From: Salinarimonas soli
GTDB taxonomy: Bacteria; Pseudomonadota; Alphaproteobacteria; Rhizobiales; Beijerinckiaceae
Assembly: GCF_008386575.1 (NCBI RefSeq)
Contig: NZ_VUOA01000041.1
Location: 1,109 to 44,137, forward strand
Length of the DNA: 43,029 bases
Direction of reading: 5' to 3'
Numbering within the stretch: the stretch's first letter is position 1; every line of letters begins with the position of its first letter. Positions 8,676 through 20,565 of this stretch are shown piece by piece. A model generated the notes under the pieces. It ran no database searches, had not been told where the DNA came from, and worked only from the letters and a program-made list of their open reading frames with translations. Position numbers and translations under genes: made by a program.

Positions 8676-9385
8676 AGCGATGCCGTTTAGGAGTATGTCC
8701 GCCGGCATGTCAGAGGAGCGCCGCGACTGAGCCAAGCAGTACAACTGTCAGCTTAAGTTTGTCCTTACTCCCCCGCCGGCAAGCGCTCAGGCAACCGGGA
8801 GCCGAAGGCTTACCGCCTGGCGCTATCGCTGCAGTCGGTCTCGGGAGCGAACTGCCAGCAGAGTCCGCTTTGACCAATTTGATGCCGAAAGCTGCCGGGC
8901 CGATATCGGCCAATCCTGGTCATTCACGGTCCCCCAGTCTACCTGCCCCAGGACCCTCTGGAGGATCGAAAGGGATTATGAGCAGGCACGACAGAAAGCG
9001 CGCTAGTCCGGCAGCCAACATTCCCAGTAAAATGGTCTTCCTATCCCTGTTCCTCGGTGCCAGTTCCCTGTTCCACTCCGTAGGGAATTGCTGACTTAAG
9101 CGATTGATCGATATCACGTTCAGGAACGCGAATGAGCGTGCAAACGCGTCGTTTCCGAGCGCAATCCCTGTTTAGTCGCGGAGAGCAGGGATTTCTACAG
9201 AGAGCAGTTCGCATCCGACTCCGTCCACCGCCATCGCCCAAAGACCGGTCAGAACCGGGTTTCCGGGTTGAACGCGCCACGGCGAACTCCCACGACGACT
9301 TGACGCTTTTCCGACGCCGCTTCTGCGGGCCGGCGCGGGCGCGCAGATGACGGCCGGGGTCGGGGAGGCGACGCCCAAGGCAGCG
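8676..9385. other. Decayed intergenic region with short hairpins
   Basis: 710 bases with no confident gene. It contains three CCCTGTT words (near 9045, 9066 and 9166), two small hairpins (9064-9087 with TTCCCT/AGGGAA arms; 9163-9193, listed) and a 38-codon ORF (8978-9094) preceded by AAGGG that resembles nothing I know. It looks like remnants of lost or inserted sequence, and it marks the place where base composition changes to the GC-richer right part. Confidence 0.45.
9163..9193. repeat. 8-bp inverted repeat hairpin
   Basis: AATCCCTG and CAGGGATT flank a 15-base loop. A related, weaker hairpin sits at 9064-9087, suggesting copies of one short element rather than a terminator. Confidence 0.4.
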
Positions 9386-10492
<1,107 letters not shown>

Positions 10493-10495
10493 GCC

Positions 10496-12016
10496 TTAAG
10501 CCTCGAAGCGGGACATGGCCGATGCCAGCAGGGCTTCGGCCTCGGACCGCGCCGCCGCATGCGCCGCGAGCCGTGCCCTCACGCGCGCCGCAGCCTCGCG
10601 ATAGAGGGCAAGGCTGTCGGCCATGGCCCCCGGAGCCGGCCCGCCGGGCAGACCACGGACGGCGATGAAATGATCGGGGGTGACGATCTGGCGGAAACGG
10701 CTTTCGGTCAGTGTCGGCGCGCGGCCGGCGATGGCGGCGAATGCGGCTGAAAAGGTGTCATAGGGGACGGTCGAGAGCGTCTGCCCGCCCGCCTGCATGA
10801 GGCGGGCGAGATCGGCGGCGACGTGGTGAGCCTGCACGAAGGGCAGGCGCTCCTCGCGCACGAGCGTGTCCGCCAGCTCGGTGATGGTCGCGTAGGAGCG
10901 CTCGATATTGGCCCGCGCCCTGGCCTCGTCGATCGAGGCGCTGCGGATCACCGCCGCCATGAGCAGCAGCACCCGCTCGGCGATCGCGAAGGCGGCATAG
11001 CCCTGGCCATGAACCTCATGCTCGTTGTCGTTCATGTCGGTGAACGGCGTGTTATGGAGCGCCGTCGTCACCGCATCGCACCGGCCGACACACAGCGACG
11101 CCATGAGCCGCATATGCTCGCATGGCACCGGGTTGCGCTTCTGCGGCATGATCGAGCTGATCTGCACGAAGCCGTCGGAGAAGCGCAGCTGCCCGACCTC
11201 GAAGGAGGTCCAGAACGCCATGTCCTGGGCGAAGCGGCCGAGATCGAGGGCGAGGACCTTCAGCGCGCAGAACAGGCCCGCCGTGTAATCGGCCGAGGCG
11301 ATGCAGCCATAGGAATTGCGCAGGATGTCGCGAAAGCCGAGGAGCGCGGCCATGCGATGGCGATCCAAGGGAAAACCGGTCGTCGTGATCGCCGCCGCGC
11401 CCATCGGGCAGAGGTCGACGATCATGCGAGCCCCCTCGAGCCGCTCGGCGCTGCGCAGCAGGGCCTCGATCACCGCGCCGAGATAGTGCCCATAGGTCGA
11501 GGGCTGAGCCGGCTGCCCATGGGTGTAGGCGCAGATGATCGTCGCCTTGTCGGCCTCGGCCCGGGCGATGACGGCCTCGATCAGATCGGCAAGGCGGCCG
11601 GTGACCCGGTCCAGCTCGTCCCGAAAGCGCATCTTGAAGAGCGTATGGTCGATGTCGTTGCGGGAGCGGCCGGTATGGAGGCGCCCCGCCGTTTCCACGC
11701 CGACATGGCGGCGCAGCTCGCTCTCCACGAAGAAGAACATGTCTTCGTGCTCGCCCGTGTAGGGGCTCGGGCCGCGGCCCATCAGGCCGCGCTCGGTCGC
11801 GTCCAGCGCCCGGAGCAGCGCGGTGATCTCCTCCCCCGTGAGCAGGTGCTGTTCCGCGAGCATCACCCCATGGGCGCGGTGCAGCTGGAGCAGATGGGCC
11901 AGGTGATGCGCCTGGGCATGGGCGAAGCCCGGTCCGAGCACGGCTTCCGCGAATTCCGGCGCGGGGAAACGGTCGTCGCTGCCGATGAAGGCTGATGATG
12001 GGGCGGTATGGGCCAT
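10496..12016 (-). CDS. Argininosuccinate-lyase-like enzyme in a sugar-type ABC operon
   Basis: 506 residues, about 40 longer than usual ArgH. It has the fumarase/aspartase superfamily motifs: HTGRSRND (114-121), THGQPAQPSTYGHYL with H166, and the flexible catalytic loop SSIMPQKRNP (287-296). Family members cleave C-N bonds in succinyl or carboxyl-substituted amines by beta-elimination, releasing fumarate. Its place between permease and ATPase genes suggests it acts on the imported compound rather than in arginine synthesis. Start: MAHTAPS, with AAGGG six bases upstream and only 2 bases after the permease stop; the open frame further upstream is a shadow of the permease. It could still be a second ArgH; the EDDS-lyase-like branch is another option. 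Confidence 0.8.
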   Translation of the reverse strand: MAHTAPSSAFIGSDDRFPAPEFAEAVLGPGFAHAQAHHLAHLLQLHRAHGVMLAEQHLLTGEEITALLRALDATERGLMGRGPSPYTGEHEDMFFFVESELRRHVGVETAGRLHTGRSRNDIDHTLFKMRFRDELDRVTGRLADLIEAVIARAEADKATIICAYTHGQPAQPSTYGHYLGAVIEALLRSAERLEGARMIVDLCPMGAAAITTTGFPLDRHRMAALLGFRDILRNSYGCIASADYTAGLFCALKVLALDLGRFAQDMAFWTSFEVGQLRFSDGFVQISSIMPQKRNPVPCEHMRLMASLCVGRCDAVTTALHNTPFTDMNDNEHEVHGQGYAAFAIAERVLLLMAAVIRSASIDEARARANIERSYATITELADTLVREERLPFVQAHHVAADLARLMQAGGQTLSTVPYDTFSAAFAAIAGRAPTLTESRFRQIVTPDHFIAVRGLPGGPAPGAMADSLALYREAAARVRARLAAHAAARSEAEALLASAMSRFEA

Positions 12017-12018
12017 GC

Positions 12019-12879
12019 TCAACCCTTGAGACCCGCGAGCACGACGCCGCGGATGATGTAGCGCTGGAAGACGACGAAGACGACCAGGGTCGGCAGCGTC
12101 GCGATGGTCGCGCCCGCCATGACCAATTCCCACGCGGTCAGGTTCTCGTTCGAGAACGAGGCGAGCCCCACCGGCAGCGTGTAGAGCTCGCGGCTGCTGG
12201 TGACGATGAGCGGCCAGAGGAACGCCGTCCAGTTGCCGAGAAAGGTGAAGATCGCCAGGGCCGACAAGGCCGGCGTCACCAGAGGCAGGGCGATCTGCCA
12301 GAAGATCGCGAACTCGCCCAGCCCGTCGATGCGCGCCGCGTGGATGTAGTCGTCGGGCACGCCCATGAAGAACTGGCGCATCAGGAAGACGCCGAACCCG
12401 GTCATCAGGCCCGGAAACATGATGCCCCAATAGCTGTTCAGCCAGCCGAAATTCTTGGCCATCACGTACCAGGGCACGATCAGCATCTCGGTCGGGATCA
12501 TCAGGGTCGTCAGGATCGCGATGAAGACGAGATTGCGCCCGCGAAACGTGAATTTCGCGAGGGTGTACCCGATCAGCGAGTCGAAGAAGAGAACCGACAG
12601 GGTCACCAGCGTGCTGGTGACGAGCGAGTTGACGAACCACAGGCCGAACGGGCTGTTGCCGAGGATATAGGTGTAGTTCTCGAACGTCGGCTCGATCGGG
12701 ACGATGTTGATCTCGTAGACCTCGTGCGGCGGCTTCAGCGAGGTGGCGACCATGTAGGCGAGCGGCGTCATCATCACGATCGCGCCCAGGACGAGCAACG
12801 TCCAGGCGAGCACGCGGCCGGGCGAGGCCGCCAGGCGCTGCCGCCAGGGCTGATCTGCATCGAGCGCGGCCTGGCTCAT
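12019..12879 (-). CDS. CUT1 ABC transporter inner-membrane permease (MalG/UgpE type)
   Basis: 286 residues with six predicted membrane helices. The cytoplasmic EAA loop that docks the ATPase is visible as DDYIHAARIDGLGEF, followed by IFWQIALPLVTPAL. Forms the translocation channel with the upstream permease. The ATG lies 4 bases past the stop of that permease, and its own stop is 2 bases before the lyase start, so the four genes are one operon. Confidence 0.93.
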   Translation of the reverse strand: MSQAALDADQPWRQRLAASPGRVLAWTLLVLGAIVMMTPLAYMVATSLKPPHEVYEINIVPIEPTFENYTYILGNSPFGLWFVNSLVTSTLVTLSVLFFDSLIGYTLAKFTFRGRNLVFIAILTTLMIPTEMLIVPWYVMAKNFGWLNSYWGIMFPGLMTGFGVFLMRQFFMGVPDDYIHAARIDGLGEFAIFWQIALPLVTPALSALAIFTFLGNWTAFLWPLIVTSSRELYTLPVGLASFSNENLTAWELVMAGATIATLPTLVVFVVFQRYIIRGVVLAGLKG

Positions 12880-12883
12880 CGGG

Positions 12884-13759
12884 TCACCGTGTCCGCATCA
12901 GCCGCAGCTGGATCAGGCTGACGGCGAGGAGGATGAGGAAGAAGACGATCGTCTGCGCCGCCGCGTAGCCCATCTGGTAGGAGCGGAAGGCGCTTTCGTA
13001 GATGTAGAGCACCAGGGGCTTGCTGCTGTTGAGCGGGCCGCCCGCGCCGTTGTCGGTCATGTTGTAGACGGTATCAAAGATCCGCAGGAAGCCGATCGAG
13101 GAGATCACCACGAGGAAGACGATGGTCGGCCGCAGCAGGGGGATGGTGATCTCGCGCAGCACCATCCAGCGCCCCGCGCCGTCGATGCGGGCCGCCTCGT
13201 AATAGCTCGAGGGAATGGCCCGCAGCCCCGCCATGAACAGGACGATCTGGAACCCGAGGCCCGCCCAGATCGCGGGCGCGAGCACGGCCGGCAGGGCCTG
13301 CGTGGTCGAGCGCAGGAAGGGCTGCGTGTCGAGACCGCCGGCATTCAGCAGGTTGTTGAACAGCCCCACCGGCGGCGGCTGGTAGAACCAGCGCCAGACC
13401 CAGGCCATGGCGACGGCCGACGTCAGGTGCGGGATGAAATAGCAGGCCCGGATCAGCCCGTGCGCGAAGCGGACCTGATCGAGATGGTAGGCGACGAGGA
13501 AGGCCAGCAGCAGGCTCAAAGGTGTCCCGATGGCCAGGTACAGGAACGTGTTGCGGAAGGCGATCCAGAACACCGGATCCCCCACCATGCGGTTGAAATT
13601 GGCCAGCCCCACATATTTCGGCGGCGACAGCAGGTTCCACTCGCTGAAAGCGATCCCGAAGGATTCCAACGCCGGGTAGAACCGGATCAGGCAGAAGAAC
13701 AGGACGGGAAGCGCGAGGAAGATCCAGGCCTGCAATGCAAGCTTGCGCTCAATCGTCAT
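12884..13759 (-). CDS. CUT1 ABC transporter inner-membrane permease (MalF/UgpA type)
   Basis: 291 residues from the chosen ATG; an in-frame ATG at 13777 would add six residues (MRWGRA) and also has a GGGAGG upstream. Six membrane helices are predicted. EAA loop: SSYYEAARIDGAGRW, then REITIPLLRPT. First gene of the operon permease-permease-lyase-ATPase. The solute-binding protein is not in this operon, but one is encoded 2.3 kb away at 16054 on the other strand. Confidence 0.92.
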   Translation of the reverse strand: MTIERKLALQAWIFLALPVLFFCLIRFYPALESFGIAFSEWNLLSPPKYVGLANFNRMVGDPVFWIAFRNTFLYLAIGTPLSLLLAFLVAYHLDQVRFAHGLIRACYFIPHLTSAVAMAWVWRWFYQPPPVGLFNNLLNAGGLDTQPFLRSTTQALPAVLAPAIWAGLGFQIVLFMAGLRAIPSSYYEAARIDGAGRWMVLREITIPLLRPTIVFLVVISSIGFLRIFDTVYNMTDNGAGGPLNSSKPLVLYIYESAFRSYQMGYAAAQTIVFFLILLAVSLIQLRLMRTR

Positions 13760-13777
13760 GGCCCTCCCCCACCTCAT

Positions 13778-13900
13778 GCCGCTCGCGTCCCTCCCCTAGG
13801 CGGGTGCCGCCGCCAATTAAGTCCGTCACGTTGATTTAAGAGGAATGACCGGCCACAATGCAAGGAGGAAACCGGCTTGCCCGCCGCCGGGAGGATGCCG
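13778..13900. promoter_or_regulatory. Divergent control region between ABC operon and ROK regulator
   Basis: An AT-rich island (13815-13840) holds an imperfect inverted repeat, TTAAGT, 13 bases, ATTTAA (about 13817-13839), a plausible operator for the adjacent ROK repressor. GC-rich flanks carry the ribosome sites of both genes. Confidence 0.4.
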
Positions 13901-15124
13901 ATGTCGCTGTCAGGGCTCGCACCGTTCGATCGCAGGGGGCATCAGCGCCGCCTGCTGGTCGATGCGCTGCGCCGGGCACAGCGGGCGTCGCGGGCCGAGC
14001 TGGCGGCGGTGACGGGCCTGTCGGCACAGACGGTCACGGTGCTGGTCGAGGATCTGGTGGCGGATGGGCTGGTGATGGAGCTTGGGCGCCGCCAGGCGGC
14101 GCGCGGCCAGCCGCCGATCGAGCTCGGGCTCAATCCTGAGGGCGGGTTCGCCATCGGCCTGCAGATCGACCAGGGCCGCGTCACGGGGCTTGTCGCCGAC
14201 ATCGAGACCCGCATCCGGTCGCAGGATCAGGTCCTGTGCTGCACCAGGGAGCCGGCTTCCGCGCTGGCCGATATCGGGACCTTCGTCGATCGTCTCGTGG
14301 CCGCCGCCGGGGTCGAGTTCGCCCGGATCTGGGGCATCGGCATCGTGCTGCCCGGCCCGTTCGGGCTGGAGGCCGACCGGGACGACCCGCTGACGATGCC
14401 GGCCTGGACGCAGCGGGATTTCGTGCCCGATTACATGGCCGCGCTTCGCTGTCCCGTCATCGTCGGCAACGACGCGACGGCCGCGGCGATCGGCGAGCAT
14501 CTCGACGGCGTGGCGCGCGACCTGCGCGGTTTCGTCTACCTCTATATCGGCGAGGGGATCGGCGGCGGGCTCTTCATCGACGATCATCCGTTCACCGGCA
14601 CCTTCGGCAATGCCGGCGAGATCGGCAGGATGCTCGTGATAGACCCCGACCGAGGGGCGCCAGCGGCTCTGGAGTCGATCGCCTCCGTCAGCGCCCTGCG
14701 CGGCATGCTGCTCGATGCGGGGTGCGACGCCGCGCTGTCGGCCGAGGCGGACGCGCTGCTCGATCTCGACCCGGCAACGCTCGACCGCTGGTTCGAGCGC
14801 GTAGCCGACGCGCTCCGGATCGCGATCGTCAACCTCGAGAACCTGTTCGATCCGGAGGCGATCGTGCTCGGCGGTCCACTGCCGACGCGCGCGCTGATGC
14901 GCCTCGCCAAGGCGCTCGAACCTTTGCCGGCGTCGGTGAGCCTCCGGCGGGAGCGCGCCCAACCACGGCTGCTGATCGCTCGTTCGGGCCGCTCGTCCTC
15001 GGCTCTGGGAGGCGCAACCCTGGCCTTGTTCCGAGCCCTCAGCCCGCAGCCGCGGGCGGCGCGGATCGCCCGGCATCGCACGCCGTTGGACTCACGCGCG
15101 CGGCCAAGGGAGCTGCGGCAATGA
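13901..15124 (+). CDS. ROK-family transcriptional regulator (NagC/XylR type)
   Basis: 407 residues: an N-terminal winged helix-turn-helix (about 8-65; RASRAELAAVTGLSAQTVTV) and a C-terminal ROK domain (about 80-385) of the sugar-kinase fold. The cysteine zinc motif typical of ROK sugar kinases is absent, which favours a regulator over an enzyme. Start at the ATG with GGGAGG six bases before it; an upstream TTG at 13877 with AAGGAGG eight bases away is a serious alternative adding eight residues. Divergent from the permease operon, so it probably represses that operon and responds to the transported compound or a derivative. Confidence 0.88.
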   Translation: MSLSGLAPFDRRGHQRRLLVDALRRAQRASRAELAAVTGLSAQTVTVLVEDLVADGLVMELGRRQAARGQPPIELGLNPEGGFAIGLQIDQGRVTGLVADIETRIRSQDQVLCCTREPASALADIGTFVDRLVAAAGVEFARIWGIGIVLPGPFGLEADRDDPLTMPAWTQRDFVPDYMAALRCPVIVGNDATAAAIGEHLDGVARDLRGFVYLYIGEGIGGGLFIDDHPFTGTFGNAGEIGRMLVIDPDRGAPAALESIASVSALRGMLLDAGCDAALSAEADALLDLDPATLDRWFERVADALRIAIVNLENLFDPEAIVLGGPLPTRALMRLAKALEPLPASVSLRRERAQPRLLIARSGRSSSALGGATLALFRALSPQPRAARIARHRTPLDSRARPRELRQ

Positions 15125-15132
15125 TCATCGCG

Positions 15133-15981
15133 TCAGCCGAGAGGCTCCCAACGAAAGCCGCCGGAGGGCGCGGCCTCCACCGTGCCGAAGCCGTGCCGTT
15201 CCGGAAAATGCCCCGCGGCGATCACCGCGCCGATCTCATGGGCCCAGCACGCGAGAGCCTGGCGCGACGCCGCGGCAGCCGCCGGATCCGCGTCGGCCCG
15301 GTGGCCCCAGTCGGGTCGTTCGATCTGGGCGGGGCTGTGCCAGGCATCCCCGGCGATCGCCAGCCGCCGCACGCCGTCGTCGAGCACGACCCCGCAATGC
15401 CCCGCCGTGTGGCCCGGCACGGCCCGGTAGGCGAGCGCGGGGGCGCCCGGCACGGGGCACCCGGGCTGAAGCCCCGTGACCATGCCCCCTGCCAGCAGGG
15501 GAGCGATGGCACGGTCGAAGGCCTCGACATGGTGGGGCAGAGCGGACCGCTCCCCCCAGCTACGCCAGTGCGCAAGCTCCGCCTCCGGCGCGTGATAGCT
15601 GGCGTTCGGGAAACAGGCCTGCCCCTCCCGGCTCGCCCAGCCGACATGGTCGAGATGGAAATGCGTGAACAGGACCCGCGTGACCATCGTGGCGTCGAGC
15701 CCAGCCGCGGCGAGCTCGGCGTCGAGGCGGCCGCGGAGCCCGCCGAAATAGGAGCTGGGCCCTGGACCCAGCCCGGCATCGACCAGGGTCACGGCGCCGT
15801 CCTGAACCAGCGCATGAACGCAGAAGCGGGTCTCGAACAGCCCGTTCTCGGCCCAGCGCAACCGGGCCGGGGCGTCGAACTCGGCCACATGGGCGGGAAA
15901 GGCATAAAGCCAGTCCGCCGGCGGGGGCACCGCATCGGTCAGCGCGACGAGCGTAACGTCGCCGAATCGAAGTTGACGCAT
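15133..15981 (-). CDS. Metallo-beta-lactamase-fold hydrolase (lactonase-like)
   Basis: 282 residues. Metal-binding motif HFHLDH (107-112), then the histidine in GHTAGHCG, the bridging aspartate in GDAWHSP, and a last histidine in AAGHFP: a complete dinuclear zinc site as in AttM/AiiA-type lactonases and related hydrolases. No signal peptide. The start follows GAGGCG by ten bases; an upstream in-frame ATG (16035) would add 18 residues. Divergent from the solute-binding gene 72 bases away, so both may share control. A sugar lactone is a reasonable but unproven substrate; the large in-frame extension upstream to 17649 is a shadow of the binding-protein gene. Confidence 0.85.
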   Translation of the reverse strand: MRQLRFGDVTLVALTDAVPPPADWLYAFPAHVAEFDAPARLRWAENGLFETRFCVHALVQDGAVTLVDAGLGPGPSSYFGGLRGRLDAELAAAGLDATMVTRVLFTHFHLDHVGWASREGQACFPNASYHAPEAELAHWRSWGERSALPHHVEAFDRAIAPLLAGGMVTGLQPGCPVPGAPALAYRAVPGHTAGHCGVVLDDGVRRLAIAGDAWHSPAQIERPDWGHRADADPAAAAASRQALACWAHEIGAVIAAGHFPERHGFGTVEAAPSGGFRWEPLG

Positions 15982-16053
15982 CCGGATTTCGCCTCGACGC
16001 CCCCATCGGGGCACTGACGACACCTCTACTGCCATAGAAAAAGGGAGACCGAC

Positions 16054-17340
16054 ATGACCAAGGACCTCACCACGACCCCACTGACGCGCCGCGGTTTCAC
16101 GCTCGCCTCGGCCGCCGCCGCTTTCACGGTCGCGGCCCCCGCCGTCCTGCGCGCTCAGGCGGTGGAGATCGAATATTGGCAGTATTTCTTCAAGGAGCGC
16201 GTCGAGGCGATGGACGCGCTGATCAAGCAGTTCGAGGCCGCCAATCCGGGCGTGAAGGTGAAGCACACGCACTTCCCCTATGCCCAGTACCGCACCAAGA
16301 CCGCGGCCGCCGTACCGGCCGGCGAGGGGCCGACCGTCATGCAGCTGTTCTTCGGCTGGATGCGGGAATACGCCAAGGCCAAGCTGATCCAGCCGCTGCC
16401 CGGCGACGTGTTCAAGACGGCCGACATCGACCGCGACTATTTCGACGTGGTCAAGCTGATGAAGACCGCCGACGGCTACTGGGCGCTGCCGACGGCCGTG
16501 CGCAGCCTCGGCATGTTCTACAACAAGCGCCTGCTGAAGGAGGCCAAGCTCGGCGAGACGCCGGCCGCCACGCTCGACGAATACGTCAAGTACGCCCTCG
16601 CGACGACCAAGCGGGACGGCAGCGGCAACCTCACCCAGGCCGGAGCGACGATCGGCATCCCCTCGCAGGACTATCATTGGTGGCGCGAGGTGCTCGTGCG
16701 CCAGCATGGCGGCACGCCCTATAGCGAGGATTTCCGGAAGGTCACTTACGCGAACGAGGCGGGTGCCGCGGGGATCGCCTGGTACACCGACCTCCAGCGC
16801 AAGCATAAGGTGGCCGAGGCCGGGTTCCTGTCCGAGAGCCAGGCTGCCTTCAAGGCCGGCCGCGCCGCCCAGCATGTCGACGGATCCTTCCGGCTCGGCA
16901 CGTTCCGGACGGCCCGCGGCTTCGATTGGGGCGTCGCCGAGCTGCCGGTGCACAACGGCATCAAGGGCAATTACTCGTCCTATTGGGTGAACGGACTCGC
17001 GGCGAACGCGACCGGCGCCAAGAAGGAGGCCGCCGTCAAGTTTCTCGCCTTCATCACCAGCGACGACGCGATGCAGCTCTGGTTCGACAAGACGGGCGAG
17101 CTGCCGGCCAAGAAGGCCTCGGCCCTCACCCCCAAGAACCTGTCGGATCCGCTCAGCGGCCCGATGCTGGCGGGCATGAACGACGCCTTCACGACCGACT
17201 TCGTCGCGGAGGAGGCGCAGGGCCAGCTCTTCCAGGACATGCTCGACCGGATCCTGCTGCAGAACCAGGACCCGCTCGCCGCCGTCCGGCAGATGGCCGA
17301 GGCCGAGCAGAAGATGATCGACGACCACTATCGCAGCTGA
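16054..17340 (+). CDS. CUT1 ABC transporter solute-binding protein with Tat-like signal
   Basis: 428 residues. The N-terminus carries a twin-arginine motif (TRRGFT, R12-R13), a hydrophobic stretch and a likely cleavage after LRAQA. The mature part is a family-1 extracellular solute-binding protein: EIEYWQYFFKERVEAMDALI, AANPGVKVKHTHFPYAQYR, and a C-terminal DPLAAVRQMAEAEQKM. Strong GGGAG ribosome site seven bases before the ATG. It probably feeds the permease pair at 12019-13759, since that operon lacks its own binding protein. Followed 61 bases later by a second ROK gene on the same strand. Confidence 0.92.
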   Translation: MTKDLTTTPLTRRGFTLASAAAAFTVAAPAVLRAQAVEIEYWQYFFKERVEAMDALIKQFEAANPGVKVKHTHFPYAQYRTKTAAAVPAGEGPTVMQLFFGWMREYAKAKLIQPLPGDVFKTADIDRDYFDVVKLMKTADGYWALPTAVRSLGMFYNKRLLKEAKLGETPAATLDEYVKYALATTKRDGSGNLTQAGATIGIPSQDYHWWREVLVRQHGGTPYSEDFRKVTYANEAGAAGIAWYTDLQRKHKVAEAGFLSESQAAFKAGRAAQHVDGSFRLGTFRTARGFDWGVAELPVHNGIKGNYSSYWVNGLAANATGAKKEAAVKFLAFITSDDAMQLWFDKTGELPAKKASALTPKNLSDPLSGPMLAGMNDAFTTDFVAEEAQGQLFQDMLDRILLQNQDPLAAVRQMAEAEQKMIDDHYRS

Positions 17341-17401
17341 CCATCCACCGCGCCCTCTTGCGTGACGGAACGCTCGAGGGCGCGGGTGGCGCGAGACCGA
17401 C

Positions 17402-18541
17402 ATGGCGTTCACGGATTCCGATCTCGACCTGGCGGCGCCCTTGGCCGCCCGGGCCGTCCTGCATGGCTGGAACCCTGCCGAGACCCGGACGGGCGCCGCT
17501 CTCAGCGCGCGCGCGGGGCTGCCGGACGCGCAGAACCTGGCGCTTGTCGGCGGCCTCGTCCGGGCGGGGCTGGCGGAGCACTGTGTCGACGGTCTGCGCC
17601 GGACCCGCCGCGCCGTGCGCATGTTCGTGGCCGACCTCGGCGGCACCAAGCTTCACGCAGCCATTGTCGACGAGGCCGGCACCGTTCTGGCGGAGCGCCG
17701 TGAACCGACGGCAGACGGGGTTCAGTCCGTCATCGACCAGATCACCGCGTTGCGGAATGACTTGGCGGCAGCCTGCGCCACCCCGGCCGCAGCGATCGCC
17801 TCCGCGGCGATCGGCGTCCCGGGTGCCGTTCATCCGCGCACGGGCCGGATCAGCCTCGCCCCCAACATCGCGGGCCTCGATGCCGTCGACCTCGCCTCCG
17901 AGCTGGAGCGGCGGTTCGGGCACGGTGTGCGGATCGAGAACGACGTCAACCTGGCAGCGCTCGGAGAAAGCGCCGATGGCTGCGCGCGGGGCGTTCTCAC
18001 CTTCGCCTTCGTGTCCCTGGGAACCGGGATCGGAATGGGCCTGGTGCTCGATGGCCGGCTGGTGCGCGGCCATCGCGGCATGGCGGGCGAGATCGCCTTG
18101 TTGCCCGTCGCAGCGGGCGATGCCGTCGGAAGAGCTGCCGATGAGGGCAGCATCCTGGAACGGGCGATCGGCAGCAACGGCATCCTCTGCGCCGCGCGCG
18201 CGGCCGGTCCGGTGCGGGCCGAAACCGTCGAGCAGCTCTTCGCCGAGGCTCGCCACGGATCCCCGGCGGCGCGCGCGGCGATCGCGGCGACGTCGGACAC
18301 GCTGTTTGACGCGCTGATGGCCGTCAGGGCCGTGGTCGATCCCGAGCTGGTCGTGCTTGGGGGGAGCATCGGCCTGCAGGCTGAGATCGCCGACCGGGTG
18401 GCGTCGCGGGCCGAAAGCCACGCCGATCCGCTGATCGTCCGGACCAGCACGCTCGGACCCTACGCCGTGCTGGCGGGCGCAAGCCTCGCCGCGCTGTCAG
18501 CGCTGCTGGCGCCTGCAAGGGAGCGCAGACGAGGCGACTGA
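17402..18541 (+). CDS. ROK-family protein with divergent N-terminal HTH-like region (probable regulator)
   Basis: 379 residues. The C-terminal ROK domain begins near residue 73 with an intact phosphate-binding motif (VADLGGTK) and retains the kinase-type catalytic aspartate in IENDVNLAALGE. It lacks the zinc-binding cysteine cluster of ROK glucokinases. The first 70 residues (TRTGAALSARAGLPDAQNLA) look like a shortened winged helix rather than a kinase start, so a regulator is likelier, but a sugar-kinase role cannot be excluded. Downstream of the binding protein and presumably co-transcribed; with the ROK protein at 13901 this gives two ROK proteins in one uptake cluster. Confidence 0.75.
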   Translation: MAFTDSDLDLAAPLAARAVLHGWNPAETRTGAALSARAGLPDAQNLALVGGLVRAGLAEHCVDGLRRTRRAVRMFVADLGGTKLHAAIVDEAGTVLAERREPTADGVQSVIDQITALRNDLAAACATPAAAIASAAIGVPGAVHPRTGRISLAPNIAGLDAVDLASELERRFGHGVRIENDVNLAALGESADGCARGVLTFAFVSLGTGIGMGLVLDGRLVRGHRGMAGEIALLPVAAGDAVGRAADEGSILERAIGSNGILCAARAAGPVRAETVEQLFAEARHGSPAARAAIAATSDTLFDALMAVRAVVDPELVVLGGSIGLQAEIADRVASRAESHADPLIVRTSTLGPYAVLAGASLAALSALLAPARERRRGD

Positions 18542-18685
18542 GGCAGGCGGCGCGGCTGATCGTCGAGGCTGCCGCGCCTCGCGGGCGTGGCGGCAGGCCA
18601 GCCACGAGCCGCCGAGCCAAGACCGACGCGGGCACTGGAGCCGTCGACAAATTCGCCAGCCCGTTGCGCCTGGGAGCCAGGATGG

Positions 18686-18714
18686 CCCGAGGGGAGGAGC
18701 GCCCTCCCCTCGGG
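18686..18714. terminator. Strong 12-bp hairpin between convergent ROK gene and glpV
   Basis: CCCGAGGGGAGG and CCTCCCCTCGGG form a perfect 12-bp stem with loop AGCGC, 12 bases past the glpV stop and 145 past the ROK stop. No U-run follows on either strand, as is common in GC-rich alphaproteobacteria. Most likely the end of the glycerol-transporter transcript. Confidence 0.75.
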
Positions 18715-18726
18715 TAGGCAGCCTGA

Positions 18727-20481
<1,755 letters not shown>

Positions 20482-20565
20482 GGTCTTCCTCCCTTGATGG
20501 GCCGGGCCTTGGGCCCGCCCTCTGTTGAGCCCCGGGCCGTGAACCCGGAGGCCTTGGCGTGCCGT

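Noticed and set aside
8978-9094. 38-codon ORF with one hydrophobic stretch
   Set aside because: Overlaps a hairpin in a decayed region; no support beyond a possible ribosome site.
12017-12640. Upstream extension of the lyase frame
   Set aside because: It overlaps the permease gene out of frame, and its composition (arginine, proline and histidine rich) is that of a shadow.
15133-17649. 838-codon open frame on the minus strand
   Set aside because: Only the part below 15981 reads as a protein (the metallo-beta-lactamase-fold enzyme); the rest is antisense to the solute-binding gene and has shadow composition.
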